In this document: piece after piece, positions 1-8,500 of the stretch | Layout of the letters: every line of letters begins with the position of its first letter | How positions within the stretch are numbered: the first letter of the stretch is position 1 | Assembly: GCA_937896885.1 (NCBI GenBank) | Contig: CALBNX010000077.1 | Span: forward strand, 4,554 to 68,553 | Source of the DNA: an uncultured Clostridia bacterium | GTDB taxonomy: Bacteria; Bacillota; Clostridia; Oscillospirales; Acutalibacteraceae | Length of the DNA stretch: 64,000 nt | Direction of reading: 5' to 3' | The notes under the pieces: model-generated | What the model was told of the DNA's origin: nothing | What the model saw: the letters and a program-made list of their open reading frames with translations, nothing else | The model's database searches: none | Position numbers and translations under genes: made by a program

Positions 1-3000
1 GGAAAAACTTTAAGGATACTCATAAGGAAGAGGCTTATTGCATATTCAATTTTTATTTGTTCACACTTGGTGGTCTTGAAGCCTTTGAGGTGTCACCTGA
101 AAATCCTTATTTCTTCACAGACGACGAAGGCGTTCTTTATATGAACACAACATATGAAAACAATGATTTAGTTGTTCTTGTGTGCTATCCTGCAGGTAAA
201 ACAGACACCTTCTATTCAACAGAAAATGCACTTAAAGACAACGACCGACTTTTCACAATCGGTGAAAGAGCATTCTGTGACCAGCAATATTTAAAAGAGC
301 TTGAGCTTACAAAAACAGTTACTGCATATATCATTGATAAAGATGGTGATGAGGTAACTCCGGGGTTTGCTTTAGAGGCAAGTTTCGGCGATTCTGCAAT
401 CGAAAAAATCACCTTTACAGAGGATAACCATTTCGAGGCAATCGGCTATTTGATGTTCTGGGGTAGTAGCATTAAAGAAATAGACCTCGACGGCGTAATA
501 GAAATTGGTGAAAGTGCTTTTGATGATTGCCAAAATCTTGAAAGTGTATCTTCAGACACTTGTTTATATATTCATGACTCTGCTTTTGAAGATTGCAAAA
601 ATCTTAAATCAGCAAAATTCCCAAATTGTTTAGAAATATATAGCAGAGCATTTGAGGATTGTTATAGCCTTGCAGAAATAGATTTTGAAAAAGTAGAGTA
701 TATTGATAAGTATGTATTCCAATATTGTAAAAGTCTTCCTGAAACCCTTGAACTTAAAAATGTGAAATATGTTGGTGGTTATGCATTTGCCGGCTGTACA
801 AATATTACAACGGTTATTATGCCTAATTGTATTGATTTAGACAGCGGTGTATTCAGTGAAACCAATATTACGGAAATTACTTTAGGAAGTGTATATATTT
901 CAAAATATGCGTTCCTTGATTGTAAAACACTTATAAGTGTAAAAGCCAAATCTGCAACGATTTGTGAAGAAGCATTTTTAGGTTGTACAAATCTTGTAAG
1001 CGTTGAGATAGAAAATTCCGCCTCAGTTGGTAATAGTGCTTTCGGTGGTTGCACAAATCTTGAGACCTTTAAAGCAGGTAGCGTAACTGCTATTGGTGAC
1101 TATGCATTTAGTGGGTGCACAAAGCTTGAAGAGTTCAACTGCGAATCTGTAAAATCAATAGGCAAATATGCATTTTCGGGTTGCGCGTCATTTGAAACTC
1201 TCAACTTAACAAGCGTTGAGTCCATTGGTGATTATGCGTTTAATAATTGTACAAATCTTAAATTGGTTCAGTTAGCACAGAAAAAATGTAACTTTGGAAC
1301 AGAGTGCTTTAAAAATTGTCCTGATATTTCATTCTACTGTGAAGAAAATACAGACCCTTATGACTATGCAATCAAAAACAATATCCCCGTTTGTGCAGTG
1401 ACAATCAATCTTCAAAAAGATACATATGAATATACGGGCAGTGAAGTTGAGCCAAGTGTAATTGTTAGCATCAGCGGAATGACACTTGTGCAGAATAAAG
1501 ATTATGTTCTCTCATTTGAAGACAATATTGAACGTGGCAACGGCAGACTCACAGTTCAGTTTATCGGTGATTTTGAGGGCTTGCCTGACGCAGTTAGATT
1601 GTTCTCAATCACAAGAGCTGACATTACGGTTTCACAGGTCGAATATGTAGTAGATAACGAATATTCAGGTGAAGACATAAGACCTAAGGTTGTTGTAAAA
1701 TACGGTGACAAAGTTCTCGTTGAAGATGTTGATTACACAATCACTTATAATAGCGGAACTGATGCTGGCTCAATGTTCTTTACAATCACTGGCAAGGGCG
1801 ATTATATCGGCTCAATTGATTGTTATTACAACATTATCCGTCGTGATATTGCCGAAGCTACCGTTTCAAAGGATAACGATATGGTTTATACTGGCGAAGA
1901 GGTTATGCCAAAGCCTGTAATCACTTGGAATGGCTTTACACTTCAAGAGGGTGTTGACTATGAAATAGAATATTTTGACAATGTGAATTCGGGCTATGGA
2001 ATAATGGTTGTTTACGGTATGGGTAATTTCTGTGGTACACAGCGAGTACAGTTCAAGATTTTTGGTAAGAATATCGAAAATGCAGTTATAAGCGAAATTC
2101 CTGACCAGATGTACACAGGCAATGAAATCACACCTGAAATAAGCATAACTCTTGACGGCGTAACACTTGTAAAAGACATTGACTACACAGTAAAATATGA
2201 AAATAACACAGATAAGGGTACTGCAACGGTTGTAATCAACGGTATTGGTAATTACAGCGGTATTATTAAAAAGACATTCAATATTAACAAGACAAGTGTA
2301 TATTCATTCACAGTATTCTCTGAAACCGAAATGACAGAAACATATGATGGTACAGAGTTGAAGCCTGAAATGGAGGTTTATTTCGGTACACAATTACTCG
2401 TCGAGGGCGTTGACTATACAATAGCACTTGAAAATAATGTGAATGCGGGTGTTGCTACCGTAACAGTAATCGGCATTGGTCTTTATGAGGGTGAAAGAAG
2501 CTATGAATTTACAATTCTTCCTTGTGAGATTACAGAGGACGATATTTCTGTAAGTGGCAATATGGAATTCTTCGGTTCTGCGGTTGAGCCTGAAATCACA
2601 ATTTCAAAGAACGGTACAACTCTTGTTGAGGGCGAAGATTATACAGTTACTTACTCAAATAACAATGCAGTCGGTACCGCAATTGTGACGATTGAGGGTA
2701 AGGGTAATTACAAAGACACTGTAAGCCTTGAATATGAAATCTATTCAACTCTTAATGGTTGGGTTCTCGAAAATGGCAAATGGGCTTATTATGACAACGG
2801 CACAAAACTTATTAATAAATGGGTTAAAGACAGTGTTAACTGGTGCTATGTTGGTGATGATGGCTACTGTGTAACTAACAAGTGGGTAAGAGACAGTGTT
2901 AGTTGGTGCTATGTAGGTGCTGACGGTAGAATTGTCACAAATAAGTGGGTAGCAGACAGCCATGGCTGGTGTTATCTTGGCTCAGATGGTCGAATGGTAA

Positions 3001-3254
3001 CTAACAAATGGGTTAAAGATAGCGTTGGTTGGTGTTATGTAGGTGCTGACGGTTATTGTCTCACAAATGCTTGGGCTAAAGATTCAGTAGGCTGGTGCTA
3101 CTTGGGTGCTGATGGCAGAATGGTCACAAGCAAATGGGTTAAAGATAACGGCAATTGGTATTATCTTGATTCAAATGGTTATATGGTTACTGGTACAAAA
3201 ACAATTAGCGGAAAAACCTATAAATTCAAATCGAACGGTGTTTGGATTGGATAA
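1..3254 (+). CDS. BspA-type LRR surface protein with wall-binding repeats (5' truncated)
   Basis: The reading frame is open to the left edge (first whole codon at base 3), so this is the C-terminal 1083 residues of a larger exported protein whose signal peptide lies outside the window. In order: about 90-430, BspA-type leucine-rich repeats with the recurring IGxYAFxGCTxLE pattern; about 450-905, six beta-sandwich repeats of 75-80 residues with cores such as YTGNEITPEI, VDYTVKYENN and GxGNY; about 915-1083, aromatic cell-wall-binding repeats (NKWVKDSVGWCYVGADG) of the choline-binding/CW_binding_1 type. There is no LPXTG anchor, so the tail probably holds the protein non-covalently on the wall polymer while the LRRs face outward. 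The ligand cannot be predicted. Its own terminator follows at 3279. Confidence 0.85.
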   Translation, partial: KNFKDTHKEEAYCIFNFYLFTLGGLEAFEVSPENPYFFTDDEGVLYMNTTYENNDLVVLVCYPAGKTDTFYSTENALKDNDRLFTIGERAFCDQQYLKELELTKTVTAYIIDKDGDEVTPGFALEASFGDSAIEKITFTEDNHFEAIGYLMFWGSSIKEIDLDGVIEIGESAFDDCQNLESVSSDTCLYIHDSAFEDCKNLKSAKFPNCLEIYSRAFEDCYSLAEIDFEKVEYIDKYVFQYCKSLPETLELKNVKYVGGYAFAGCTNITTVIMPNCIDLDSGVFSETNITEITLGSVYISKYAFLDCKTLISVKAKSATICEEAFLGCTNLVSVEIENSASVGNSAFGGCTNLETFKAGSVTAIGDYAFSGCTKLEEFNCESVKSIGKYAFSGCASFETLNLTSVESIGDYAFNNCTNLKLVQLAQKKCNFGTECFKNCPDISFYCEENTDPYDYAIKNNIPVCAVTINLQKDTYEYTGSEVEPSVIVSISGMTLVQNKDYVLSFEDNIERGNGRLTVQFIGDFEGLPDAVRLFSITRADITVSQVEYVVDNEYSGEDIRPKVVVKYGDKVLVEDVDYTITYNSGTDAGSMFFTITGKGDYIGSIDCYYNIIRRDIAEATVSKDNDMVYTGEEVMPKPVITWNGFTLQEGVDYEIEYFDNVNSGYGIMVVYGMGNFCGTQRVQFKIFGKNIENAVISEIPDQMYTGNEITPEISITLDGVTLVKDIDYTVKYENNTDKGTATVVINGIGNYSGIIKKTFNINKTSVYSFTVFSETEMTETYDGTELKPEMEVYFGTQLLVEGVDYTIALENNVNAGVATVTVIGIGLYEGERSYEFTILPCEITEDDISVSGNMEFFGSAVEPEITISKNGTTLVEGEDYTVTYSNNNAVGTAIVTIEGKGNYKDTVSLEYEIYSTLNGWVLENGKWAYYDNGTKLINKWVKDSVNWCYVGDDGYCVTNKWVRDSVSWCYVGADGRIVTNKWVADSHGWCYLGSDGRMVTNKWVKDSVGWCYVGADGYCLTNAWAKDSVGWCYLGADGRMVTSKWVKDNGNWYYLDSNGYMVTGTKTISGKTYKFKSNGVWIG
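2814..3191 (+). repeat. six in-frame 63-bp tandem repeats (21-aa wall-binding units)
   Basis: Units begin at 2814, 2877, 2940, 3003, 3066 and 3129. Each encodes a 21-residue NKW-x-KDS-xx-WCY-xx-ADG-type module. The 63-bp period is exact, with mostly synonymous or conservative differences between units. The array could change copy number by slippage or recombination. Confidence 0.85.
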
Positions 3255-3278
3255 AAAAACAAAATATTAATTTTTCTT

Positions 3279-3306
3279 GCGGGTATTGTATAATACCCGC
3301 ATTTTT
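3279..3306 (+). terminator. intrinsic terminator of the surface-protein gene
   Basis: A perfect 9-bp stem, GCGGGTATT (3279-3287) with AATACCCGC (3292-3300), encloses a 4-nt loop. It is followed by a short T run at 3302-3306. It sits 25 bp after the stop codon. Confidence 0.8.
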
Positions 3307-3314
3307 GATATAAT
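3286..3314 (+). promoter_or_regulatory. SigA-like promoter of the mre operon
   Basis: TTGTAT (3286-3291) and TATAAT (3309-3314) are separated by 17 bp. The -35 box lies in the loop and inner stem of the preceding terminator, so the two signals overlap. Confidence 0.6.
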
Positions 3315-3363
3315 AAAATAGATTATTTATGTTTTCAAATTACTATGAATTGGAGATGTTGAA

Positions 3364-4353
3364 ATGCTCTTTGCACAAGATATCGGAATAGATTTAGGTA
3401 CCGCTAATACAGTGGTTTATCTTAAAGGAAAAGGCATTGTTACAAGAGAGCCTTCTGTTGTTGCAGTCAATGAAAAAACAGACCCACCAACAGTTGTTGC
3501 AGTTGGCAACGAAGCAAAGGCGATGATTGGCAGAACGCCTGGTTCGATTTCAGCGGTTCGTCCATTGAAAAATGGTGTTATTGCTGACTTTGAAATTACA
3601 TCAGAAATGCTTAAAGAGTTCATCAAAAAAGCAATTAAACGTTCACCATTCAGTCGTGCTCGCGTGCTTATCTGTGTTCCATCAGGCATTACAGAAGTTG
3701 AAAGAAAAGCTGTGCATGATGCAGCGAGAAACGCAGGTGCAAAATACGCTTCACTTATTCAGGAGCCACTCGCAGCAGCTATGGGTGCGGGACTTCCTAT
3801 TACAGAAGCTGTTGGAAGTATGATTGTTGATATCGGTGGTGGTACAACAGAAGTTGCAGTTATTTCATATCGTGACATTGTTACTGCAAAGTCAATTCGT
3901 GTTGCAGGTGACGATTTTGACGAAGCAATTATTGAATACATACGCAAAAAGCACAATATGTTAATCGGTGAGCGCACAGCAGAAGAGGTTAAAATGAAAA
4001 TCGGTTCTGCTTATAGCTATGACGGTGAAGGCGCAATGGATATCCGCGGAAGAAACTTGGTTGACGGACTTCCAAAGAACATTGAAATCACATCAGAAGA
4101 AGTTCGAGAAGCACTCAGCGAACCACTTTCACAAATTCTTGAAACAATTCGCTCAACTCTTGAAAAAACTCCACCAGAATTACTTGCGGATATTGTTGAC
4201 AACGGAATAATGCTTTCAGGCGGTGGCGCGCTTCTTCGCGAACTTGACAAACTTATTTCAGAAGAAACAAAAATTCCTGTTCATGTGGCTGTTGACCCAC
4301 TTGATTGCGTTGCAACAGGTATGGGCTACTCTCTTGAAAGAGGAAACATCTAA
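3364..4353 (+). CDS. mreB: rod-shape determining actin homologue MreB
   Basis: MreB is a bacterial actin that forms membrane-bound filaments and guides the elongation machinery during side-wall synthesis. The 329 residues show the actin-fold ATP sites: [10 protein letters not shown] near the N-terminus (phosphate 1), [12 protein letters not shown] at about 154-165 (phosphate 2) and [11 protein letters not shown] near 283 (adenosine). The length is normal. The start has a GGAGATG ribosome site 6 bp upstream. It is followed at short intervals by mreC, mreD and a class B PBP, the usual elongasome operon, and implies a rod-shaped or elongating cell. Mbl is a close paralog and cannot be fully excluded, but the operon position supports MreB. 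Confidence 0.95.
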   Translation: MLFAQDIGIDLGTANTVVYLKGKGIVTREPSVVAVNEKTDPPTVVAVGNEAKAMIGRTPGSISAVRPLKNGVIADFEITSEMLKEFIKKAIKRSPFSRARVLICVPSGITEVERKAVHDAARNAGAKYASLIQEPLAAAMGAGLPITEAVGSMIVDIGGGTTEVAVISYRDIVTAKSIRVAGDDFDEAIIEYIRKKHNMLIGERTAEEVKMKIGSAYSYDGEGAMDIRGRNLVDGLPKNIEITSEEVREALSEPLSQILETIRSTLEKTPPELLADIVDNGIMLSGGGALLRELDKLISEETKIPVHVAVDPLDCVATGMGYSLERGNI

Positions 4354-4375
4354 TAAAATATCGGAGAAGATTTAA

Positions 4376-5200
4376 ATGAGTAATTTCTTCAAAAGCACAA
4401 CCTTTAAGGTTCTGCTTTCTGTGGCAGTGGTGCTTGTGATTGCAACGATTTTAGCAACAGTTTCAAGCACAGCGACATCACCTTTAACAAAGGTTGTTGA
4501 AGTGATAGTTTCACCACTCACAAAAGTTGCGTCATATATCTCAACAGAGTTTGACGATTTTAAAGGTGGGTTTGTGTCAGCTAACACTTATCGAGACCGT
4601 GTTGCAGAGCTTGAACAACAGGTTGCGGAATATCAGAGTCAGTTGGTTGACTATGAAAAAACTAAAAAACAATTAGCATCTTATGAAGAATTTCTTGATG
4701 TTCGTGAGAAAAATCCTGACTATACTTGGGTTTATTCAACTATAATCGGTCGTGACTCTGCTGACATTTTCGGCTCATTTACAATAAATAAAGGCGAAAA
4801 AGACGGTATCAAGGTAAACGACGCAGTAATTTATAGTGATTATCTTATCGGTGTTGTTACAGAAGTTAACCCAACATCTGCAGTCGTGCGCTCTGTTTTT
4901 GACCCTTCAGTAAATGTGGCGGCCTATGACATCAGAACAGGTGAGCTTGGTTATGTTTCATCAACTCACAATGGCAACTGCCGTTTAACAGGTCTCGACA
5001 GAAACACATCAGTTTCAAAGGGTGGCATTATCTGTACTTCAGGTACAGGTGGCATCTTCCCCAAAGATTTGATTATCGGTACAGTTACAACAGTTGAACA
5101 AAGTCAGACTGAATTATCATCTTATGCTAATTTGCAACTTTCTGTGGATTCAAAAGACATTCACGATTGCTTTGTAATCACAGCATTTGACGAAGAATAA
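4376..5200 (+). CDS. mreC: rod-shape determining protein MreC
   Basis: MreC is a bitopic membrane protein that links MreB filaments to the periplasmic/extracellular PBP complex. The 274 residues begin with a short cytoplasmic tail, a transmembrane helix at about 9-30, a heptad coiled coil at about 68-105 (VAELEQQVAEYQSQL), and then the double beta-barrel region (SADIFGSFTINKGEKDGI, DAVIYSDYLIGVVTEV). It lies 22 bp after mreB and 11 bp before mreD, in the same transcript. Identification rests on topology, the beta-domain motif and gene order. Confidence 0.92.
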   Translation: MSNFFKSTTFKVLLSVAVVLVIATILATVSSTATSPLTKVVEVIVSPLTKVASYISTEFDDFKGGFVSANTYRDRVAELEQQVAEYQSQLVDYEKTKKQLASYEEFLDVREKNPDYTWVYSTIIGRDSADIFGSFTINKGEKDGIKVNDAVIYSDYLIGVVTEVNPTSAVVRSVFDPSVNVAAYDIRTGELGYVSSTHNGNCRLTGLDRNTSVSKGGIICTSGTGGIFPKDLIIGTVTTVEQSQTELSSYANLQLSVDSKDIHDCFVITAFDEE

Positions 5201-5211
5201 GGAACAAAAAT

Positions 5212-5739
5212 ATGACACAACAAACGAAAATAAAGTTAAAAAGATATGGCATCTTTACTTTAATTATATTGTGTGCTCATCTTTTGCAGAATTCCTTGAT
5301 GATTTTTCCCAAAATTGCAGGAATAAGACCAATACTTTTAATATCAGTTGCAGTTTGTATTGCAATGTTTGAGGGCGAAGTTATCGGTGCAGTTGCAGGG
5401 CTTTTTGCAGGTGCTTTGTGGGATACGGTAACAGTTACTGCTGATGGTTACAACGCGGTTTATTTAGCTGTTGCCTGTGCAATCTGTGGCTTTTTATTAA
5501 GAGTATTTATGCGCAACAATATAATTACTTATATAATGATGAATAGCGCAGTCACTTTGCTTTATTGTGCCTCTTATGTGCTGTTTTTTATCGCGGCAAG
5601 GGGTATTGATGGCTCGGGTGAAATTTTTGTGCGCTATTATTTCCCAATGGCGATTTATTCGCTTGTGTTAATGCCTTTGTGGTATGTAATTATCCGTGCC
5701 GTGAGCACAAAATTTGCAAATACTTATACAGAATATTAA
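5212..5739 (+). CDS. mreD: rod-shape determining protein MreD
   Basis: A 175-residue, almost wholly hydrophobic protein with about five predicted transmembrane helices, including the GLFAGALWDTV segment typical of MreD. MreD is an integral-membrane partner of MreC in the elongasome. Sequence conservation in this family is low, so the call relies on hydrophobicity, length and position between mreC and the PBP gene. The start ATG at 5212 has AAGGAAC upstream. Confidence 0.88.
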   Translation: MTQQTKIKLKRYGIFTLIILCAHLLQNSLMIFPKIAGIRPILLISVAVCIAMFEGEVIGAVAGLFAGALWDTVTVTADGYNAVYLAVACAICGFLLRVFMRNNIITYIMMNSAVTLLYCASYVLFFIAARGIDGSGEIFVRYYFPMAIYSLVLMPLWYVIIRAVSTKFANTYTEY

Positions 5740-5754
5740 AAGGACGGTGAGAAA

Positions 5755-7860
5755 ATGAGAAACACATATAGCTTTAAAATGCGAACAACTGCCTTTATCG
5801 TTGCAGTTTTGTTGGTTGTTTCTATTTTCATTGCCGACCTTTTCAGAATACAGATTATTGACCGTGACGAATATAAAGCACAGGCAATTTCTCTTTCATC
5901 TGCATCATCAGAAATTGATGCTTTGCGTGGTGAAATATTAGATAGTAACGGACAGGCTTTGGTTTATAATGTTCGTTCAAATTCGGTTTATATTGACGCT
6001 TCTTATTTTCCATCTTCATCTAAAAAAGCAGATAGAAATGAAATTTTACTCTCTTTAGTAAGATTATTTGAACAAAACGGAATTGAATATAAGAGTTCAT
6101 TGCCCATTGTTTATTCAAATGGGAATTTTGTTTTTGCAGAAGATAGTTCAAAAGATAAAAAATATCTCATTCAGAAAGACTATCTCAATCTCAATTTCTA
6201 TGCAACTGCACAGAACTGTTATGATGCTCTTTGCGAATTTTATGAATTTAAAGATATGACAATAGACGAAACATTAAAAGTTGGTGGAATTCTTTTTGAA
6301 ATGAGAAAAGGTGATTTCTCAAAGTCAAATCCATTCACATTAGCAGAAAATGTGCCGGATACTCTTGTTGCTTTACTTAAAGAGCAAAGCAGGTTTTATC
6401 GTGGCATTGAAATCCGTGTTGACACTCAGCGCGCTTTCTATGACGGTACAATTGCACCGCATATAATTGGTTATTATGATTATATCAGTGCAGACGAATA
6501 TGAGAGAGTAACAGCAGAATATAAAGAAAAACTAAAAGACGAAAGTCTGACCGAAGAGCAAAAAGAAGAACTTAAATTAAAGGCTTATGGAATGACCGAC
6601 AAAATCGGTAAATTCGGCATTGAAAATGCTATGGAGAATGAGCTTCGTGGCACAAACGGAAAATTGACAACAACTGTCAATAGTGATGGCACAAAAACCA
6701 CAACAGTTACAAAAAACCCACAGAACGGTAACAATGTTATTCTGACAATCAAAGCCGATTTTCAGAAAAAAGTCCAAGACCTTTTAGCAGCCCGAATAGA
6801 CAGCACAAAGGGGACAAAAAATGTTGCAGCAGCAGGTAGCATCGTTGTAATGGATGTCAAAGATTTCTCTGTTCTTGCTTGTGCAACATATCCGTCATAC
6901 GATTTGAACACTTATAAGGAAAATATTGTTGCCCTTAACAAAGACCAGACTGCGCCACTCTGGAATAGAGCGTTGCGCAGTACTTATGAACCCGGTTCAA
7001 CTGTAAAACCCGCAGTTGCCCTTGCAGGACTTGAAGAGGGAATTATTACGGCAGACCAAAGAATTAAATGTACTGGTTTATATACATTCTTTAGCGATAT
7101 TCCGTTCAGATGCTATAATGTCGGTAGCCACGCAGGTAGCGAAATCAATGTTAAACAAGCACTTCGTTATTCTTGTAATATTTTCTTCTATGAAGTTGGT
7201 CGTCAGCTTGGCATTTCAAAAATGAATGAATATTTCAAAATGCTCGGTTTGGGTAGTAAAACAGGCATTGAACTTACAGAAGCAACGGGTATTGTTGCGG
7301 GCCCCGAAGAAAGACAGGCTCAAGGTCTTGTGTGGTATCCCGGTGATACTGTTCAGGCGGCTATCGGACAAGCTGATAACTTGTTCACACCAATTCAGTT
7401 GGCAGCTTATGTTTCAACTCTTGCAAATGGTGGAACAAAATATAAAGCGCATTTTGTAAAGAGCATTAAATCAGCGGATTATTCTGAAACTCTTTATGAA
7501 GCACAGCCAGAAGTTTTAACTCAATATGAATTTTCAAGAAGTTCATTGCAGACTGTTCGTGACGGTATGGTGATGATGGGTAGCTCACAAGCAGCATTCC
7601 AAGGACTTCCATATCAGATTGCTGCAAAAACAGGTACAGCCGAGGCAAAAAGAAAAGTCAATGGCGCAACAGTTGAGTTCACAAACGGCTTTATGATTTC
7701 TTATGCACCTGCTGATGACCCGCAGATTGCAGTTGTAATCGCAATCGAAAATGTTACATCAGGTGGTTTGGGTAATTATGTGCGAGATGTTTATGAAGCA
7801 TATTTCAATTCAGGCTCAGGTGTGACAAACTCACAACAAAGTGGAACAGTATTGAATTAA
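5755..7860 (+). CDS. class B penicillin-binding protein (PBP2/SpoVD-like transpeptidase)
   Basis: A peptidoglycan D,D-transpeptidase anchored by one N-terminal membrane helix (about 12-32), followed by the PBP dimerisation domain and the C-terminal transpeptidase domain. Active-site motifs are all visible: S415-TVK, S473-C-N and K625-TG. The 701-residue length is normal, and there is no PASTA domain. It is the last gene of mreBCD-PBP, consistent with the elongation-specific enzyme (MrdA/PbpA role). Naming within class B (PBP2, SpoVD, FtsI) is uncertain from sequence alone. RBS AAGGACGGTGAG precedes the start. Confidence 0.92.
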   Translation: MRNTYSFKMRTTAFIVAVLLVVSIFIADLFRIQIIDRDEYKAQAISLSSASSEIDALRGEILDSNGQALVYNVRSNSVYIDASYFPSSSKKADRNEILLSLVRLFEQNGIEYKSSLPIVYSNGNFVFAEDSSKDKKYLIQKDYLNLNFYATAQNCYDALCEFYEFKDMTIDETLKVGGILFEMRKGDFSKSNPFTLAENVPDTLVALLKEQSRFYRGIEIRVDTQRAFYDGTIAPHIIGYYDYISADEYERVTAEYKEKLKDESLTEEQKEELKLKAYGMTDKIGKFGIENAMENELRGTNGKLTTTVNSDGTKTTTVTKNPQNGNNVILTIKADFQKKVQDLLAARIDSTKGTKNVAAAGSIVVMDVKDFSVLACATYPSYDLNTYKENIVALNKDQTAPLWNRALRSTYEPGSTVKPAVALAGLEEGIITADQRIKCTGLYTFFSDIPFRCYNVGSHAGSEINVKQALRYSCNIFFYEVGRQLGISKMNEYFKMLGLGSKTGIELTEATGIVAGPEERQAQGLVWYPGDTVQAAIGQADNLFTPIQLAAYVSTLANGGTKYKAHFVKSIKSADYSETLYEAQPEVLTQYEFSRSSLQTVRDGMVMMGSSQAAFQGLPYQIAAKTGTAEAKRKVNGATVEFTNGFMISYAPADDPQIAVVIAIENVTSGGLGNYVRDVYEAYFNSGSGVTNSQQSGTVLN

Positions 7861-7898
7861 ACGCAAATTCATACAAATAATATTCTTATAAAAAACAC

Positions 7899-7927
7899 TT
7901 GATTTTTAAAAACTCTTGTGTTATACT
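7899..7927 (+). promoter_or_regulatory. promoter of rpsO-pnp
   Basis: TTGATT (7899-7904), a 17-bp spacer, then TATACT (7922-7927). Transcription would start near 7934, about 100 nt before the rpsO start. Confidence 0.65.
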
Positions 7928-7933
7928 ATCAAG

Positions 7934-8033
7934 GCTATCTCTGTGCGCTCGGGTGATTGAGTAATCCCAACGGGAATTCACCTGCTTTCATCTGGGGCAT
8001 TTGAGTTGAATTAATTCTATATAATGAGGTGAA
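7934..8033 (+). promoter_or_regulatory. structured rpsO 5' leader, candidate S15 autoregulatory element
   Basis: The roughly 100-nt untranslated leader can form an outer stem GGTGA (7952-7956) with TCACC (7978-7982) around an inner hairpin TCCC-AAC-GGGA (7965-7975). Ribosomal protein S15 is known to repress its own mRNA through leader structures that differ between bacterial lineages. Whether this fold is one of them is inference. Confidence 0.4.
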
Positions 8034-8303
8034 ATGACAATGACACAGGCAGAAAAACAGGCTATCATGGCTGAATATGCTGCTCACGAAGGCGACACAG
8101 GTTCTCCAGAAGTTCAAATCGCTGTTCTCACAAAGAGAATTAACGACTTGACAGAGCACCTTAAGGCTAACAAGAAAGACCACCACTCACGTCGTGGCCT
8201 TCTTAAAATGGTTGGTCGCAGAAGAAATCTTCTCGCATACCTTCAGAAGAAGGATATCGAAAGATACCGTGCAATCGTTGCAAAACTTGGTCTTCGTAAG
8301 TAA
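8034..8303 (+). CDS. rpsO: 30S ribosomal protein S15
   Basis: S15 is a primary 16S rRNA-binding protein that also contributes to an intersubunit bridge. The 89 residues contain the family signature [13 protein letters not shown] and the [11 protein letters not shown] rRNA-binding segment. Two start codons are possible: the ATG at 8034 gives the usual 89-aa length but lies very close to GAGGTGA (8026-8032); the ATG at 8040 has better spacing and gives 87 aa. It is upstream of pnp, as in many bacteria, so rRNA-protein synthesis and RNA decay share a transcript. Confidence 0.96.
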   Translation: MTMTQAEKQAIMAEYAAHEGDTGSPEVQIAVLTKRINDLTEHLKANKKDHHSRRGLLKMVGRRRNLLAYLQKKDIERYRAIVAKLGLRK

Positions 8304-8312
8304 TCAAAATCG

Positions 8313-8357
8313 TTTAAGGCAGACAGAGAAATTACTCGGTCTGCCTTAAAATGCTTT
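8313..8357 (+). terminator. rpsO-pnp intergenic hairpin, attenuator or partial terminator
   Basis: A perfect 12-bp stem, TTTAAGGCAGAC (8313-8324) with GTCTGCCTTAAA (8339-8350). It is followed by a weak T stretch, so some read-through into pnp is expected. Confidence 0.65.
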
Positions 8358-8384
8358 TAATGGTAGTTATAAAAGCGTTAAAAA

Positions 8385-8469
8385 CGGGGCGAAAATTCAA
8401 GGCTTAGCGGTAAATAGAGTTTTCAAGAAATTGAAGATTGTATTTATTGCTAAACAGATTTTTGCCCCG
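8385..8469 (+). promoter_or_regulatory. long hairpin in the pnp leader, candidate PNPase autoregulation site
   Basis: Three stacked stems fold the 85 nt before pnp: 8385-8397 with 8457-8469 (13 pairs, including GGGGC/GCCCC), 8404-8416 with 8441-8453 (13 pairs, two G-U), and 8420-8426 with 8431-8437, capped by a GAAA loop (8427-8430). In E. coli a comparable stem in the pnp leader is cut by RNase III and mediates PNPase autorepression. The same role here is inferred from position and shape. Confidence 0.5.
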
Positions 8470-8500
8470 AAAAAATAAAAAACAAAGGAAGGTAAAAATT

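Noticed and set aside
8438..8500. N-terminal extension of PNPase by 21 residues
   Set aside because: The extension is encoded inside the leader hairpin and has no ribosome site, while ATG 8501 has a strong one and matches family N-termini.
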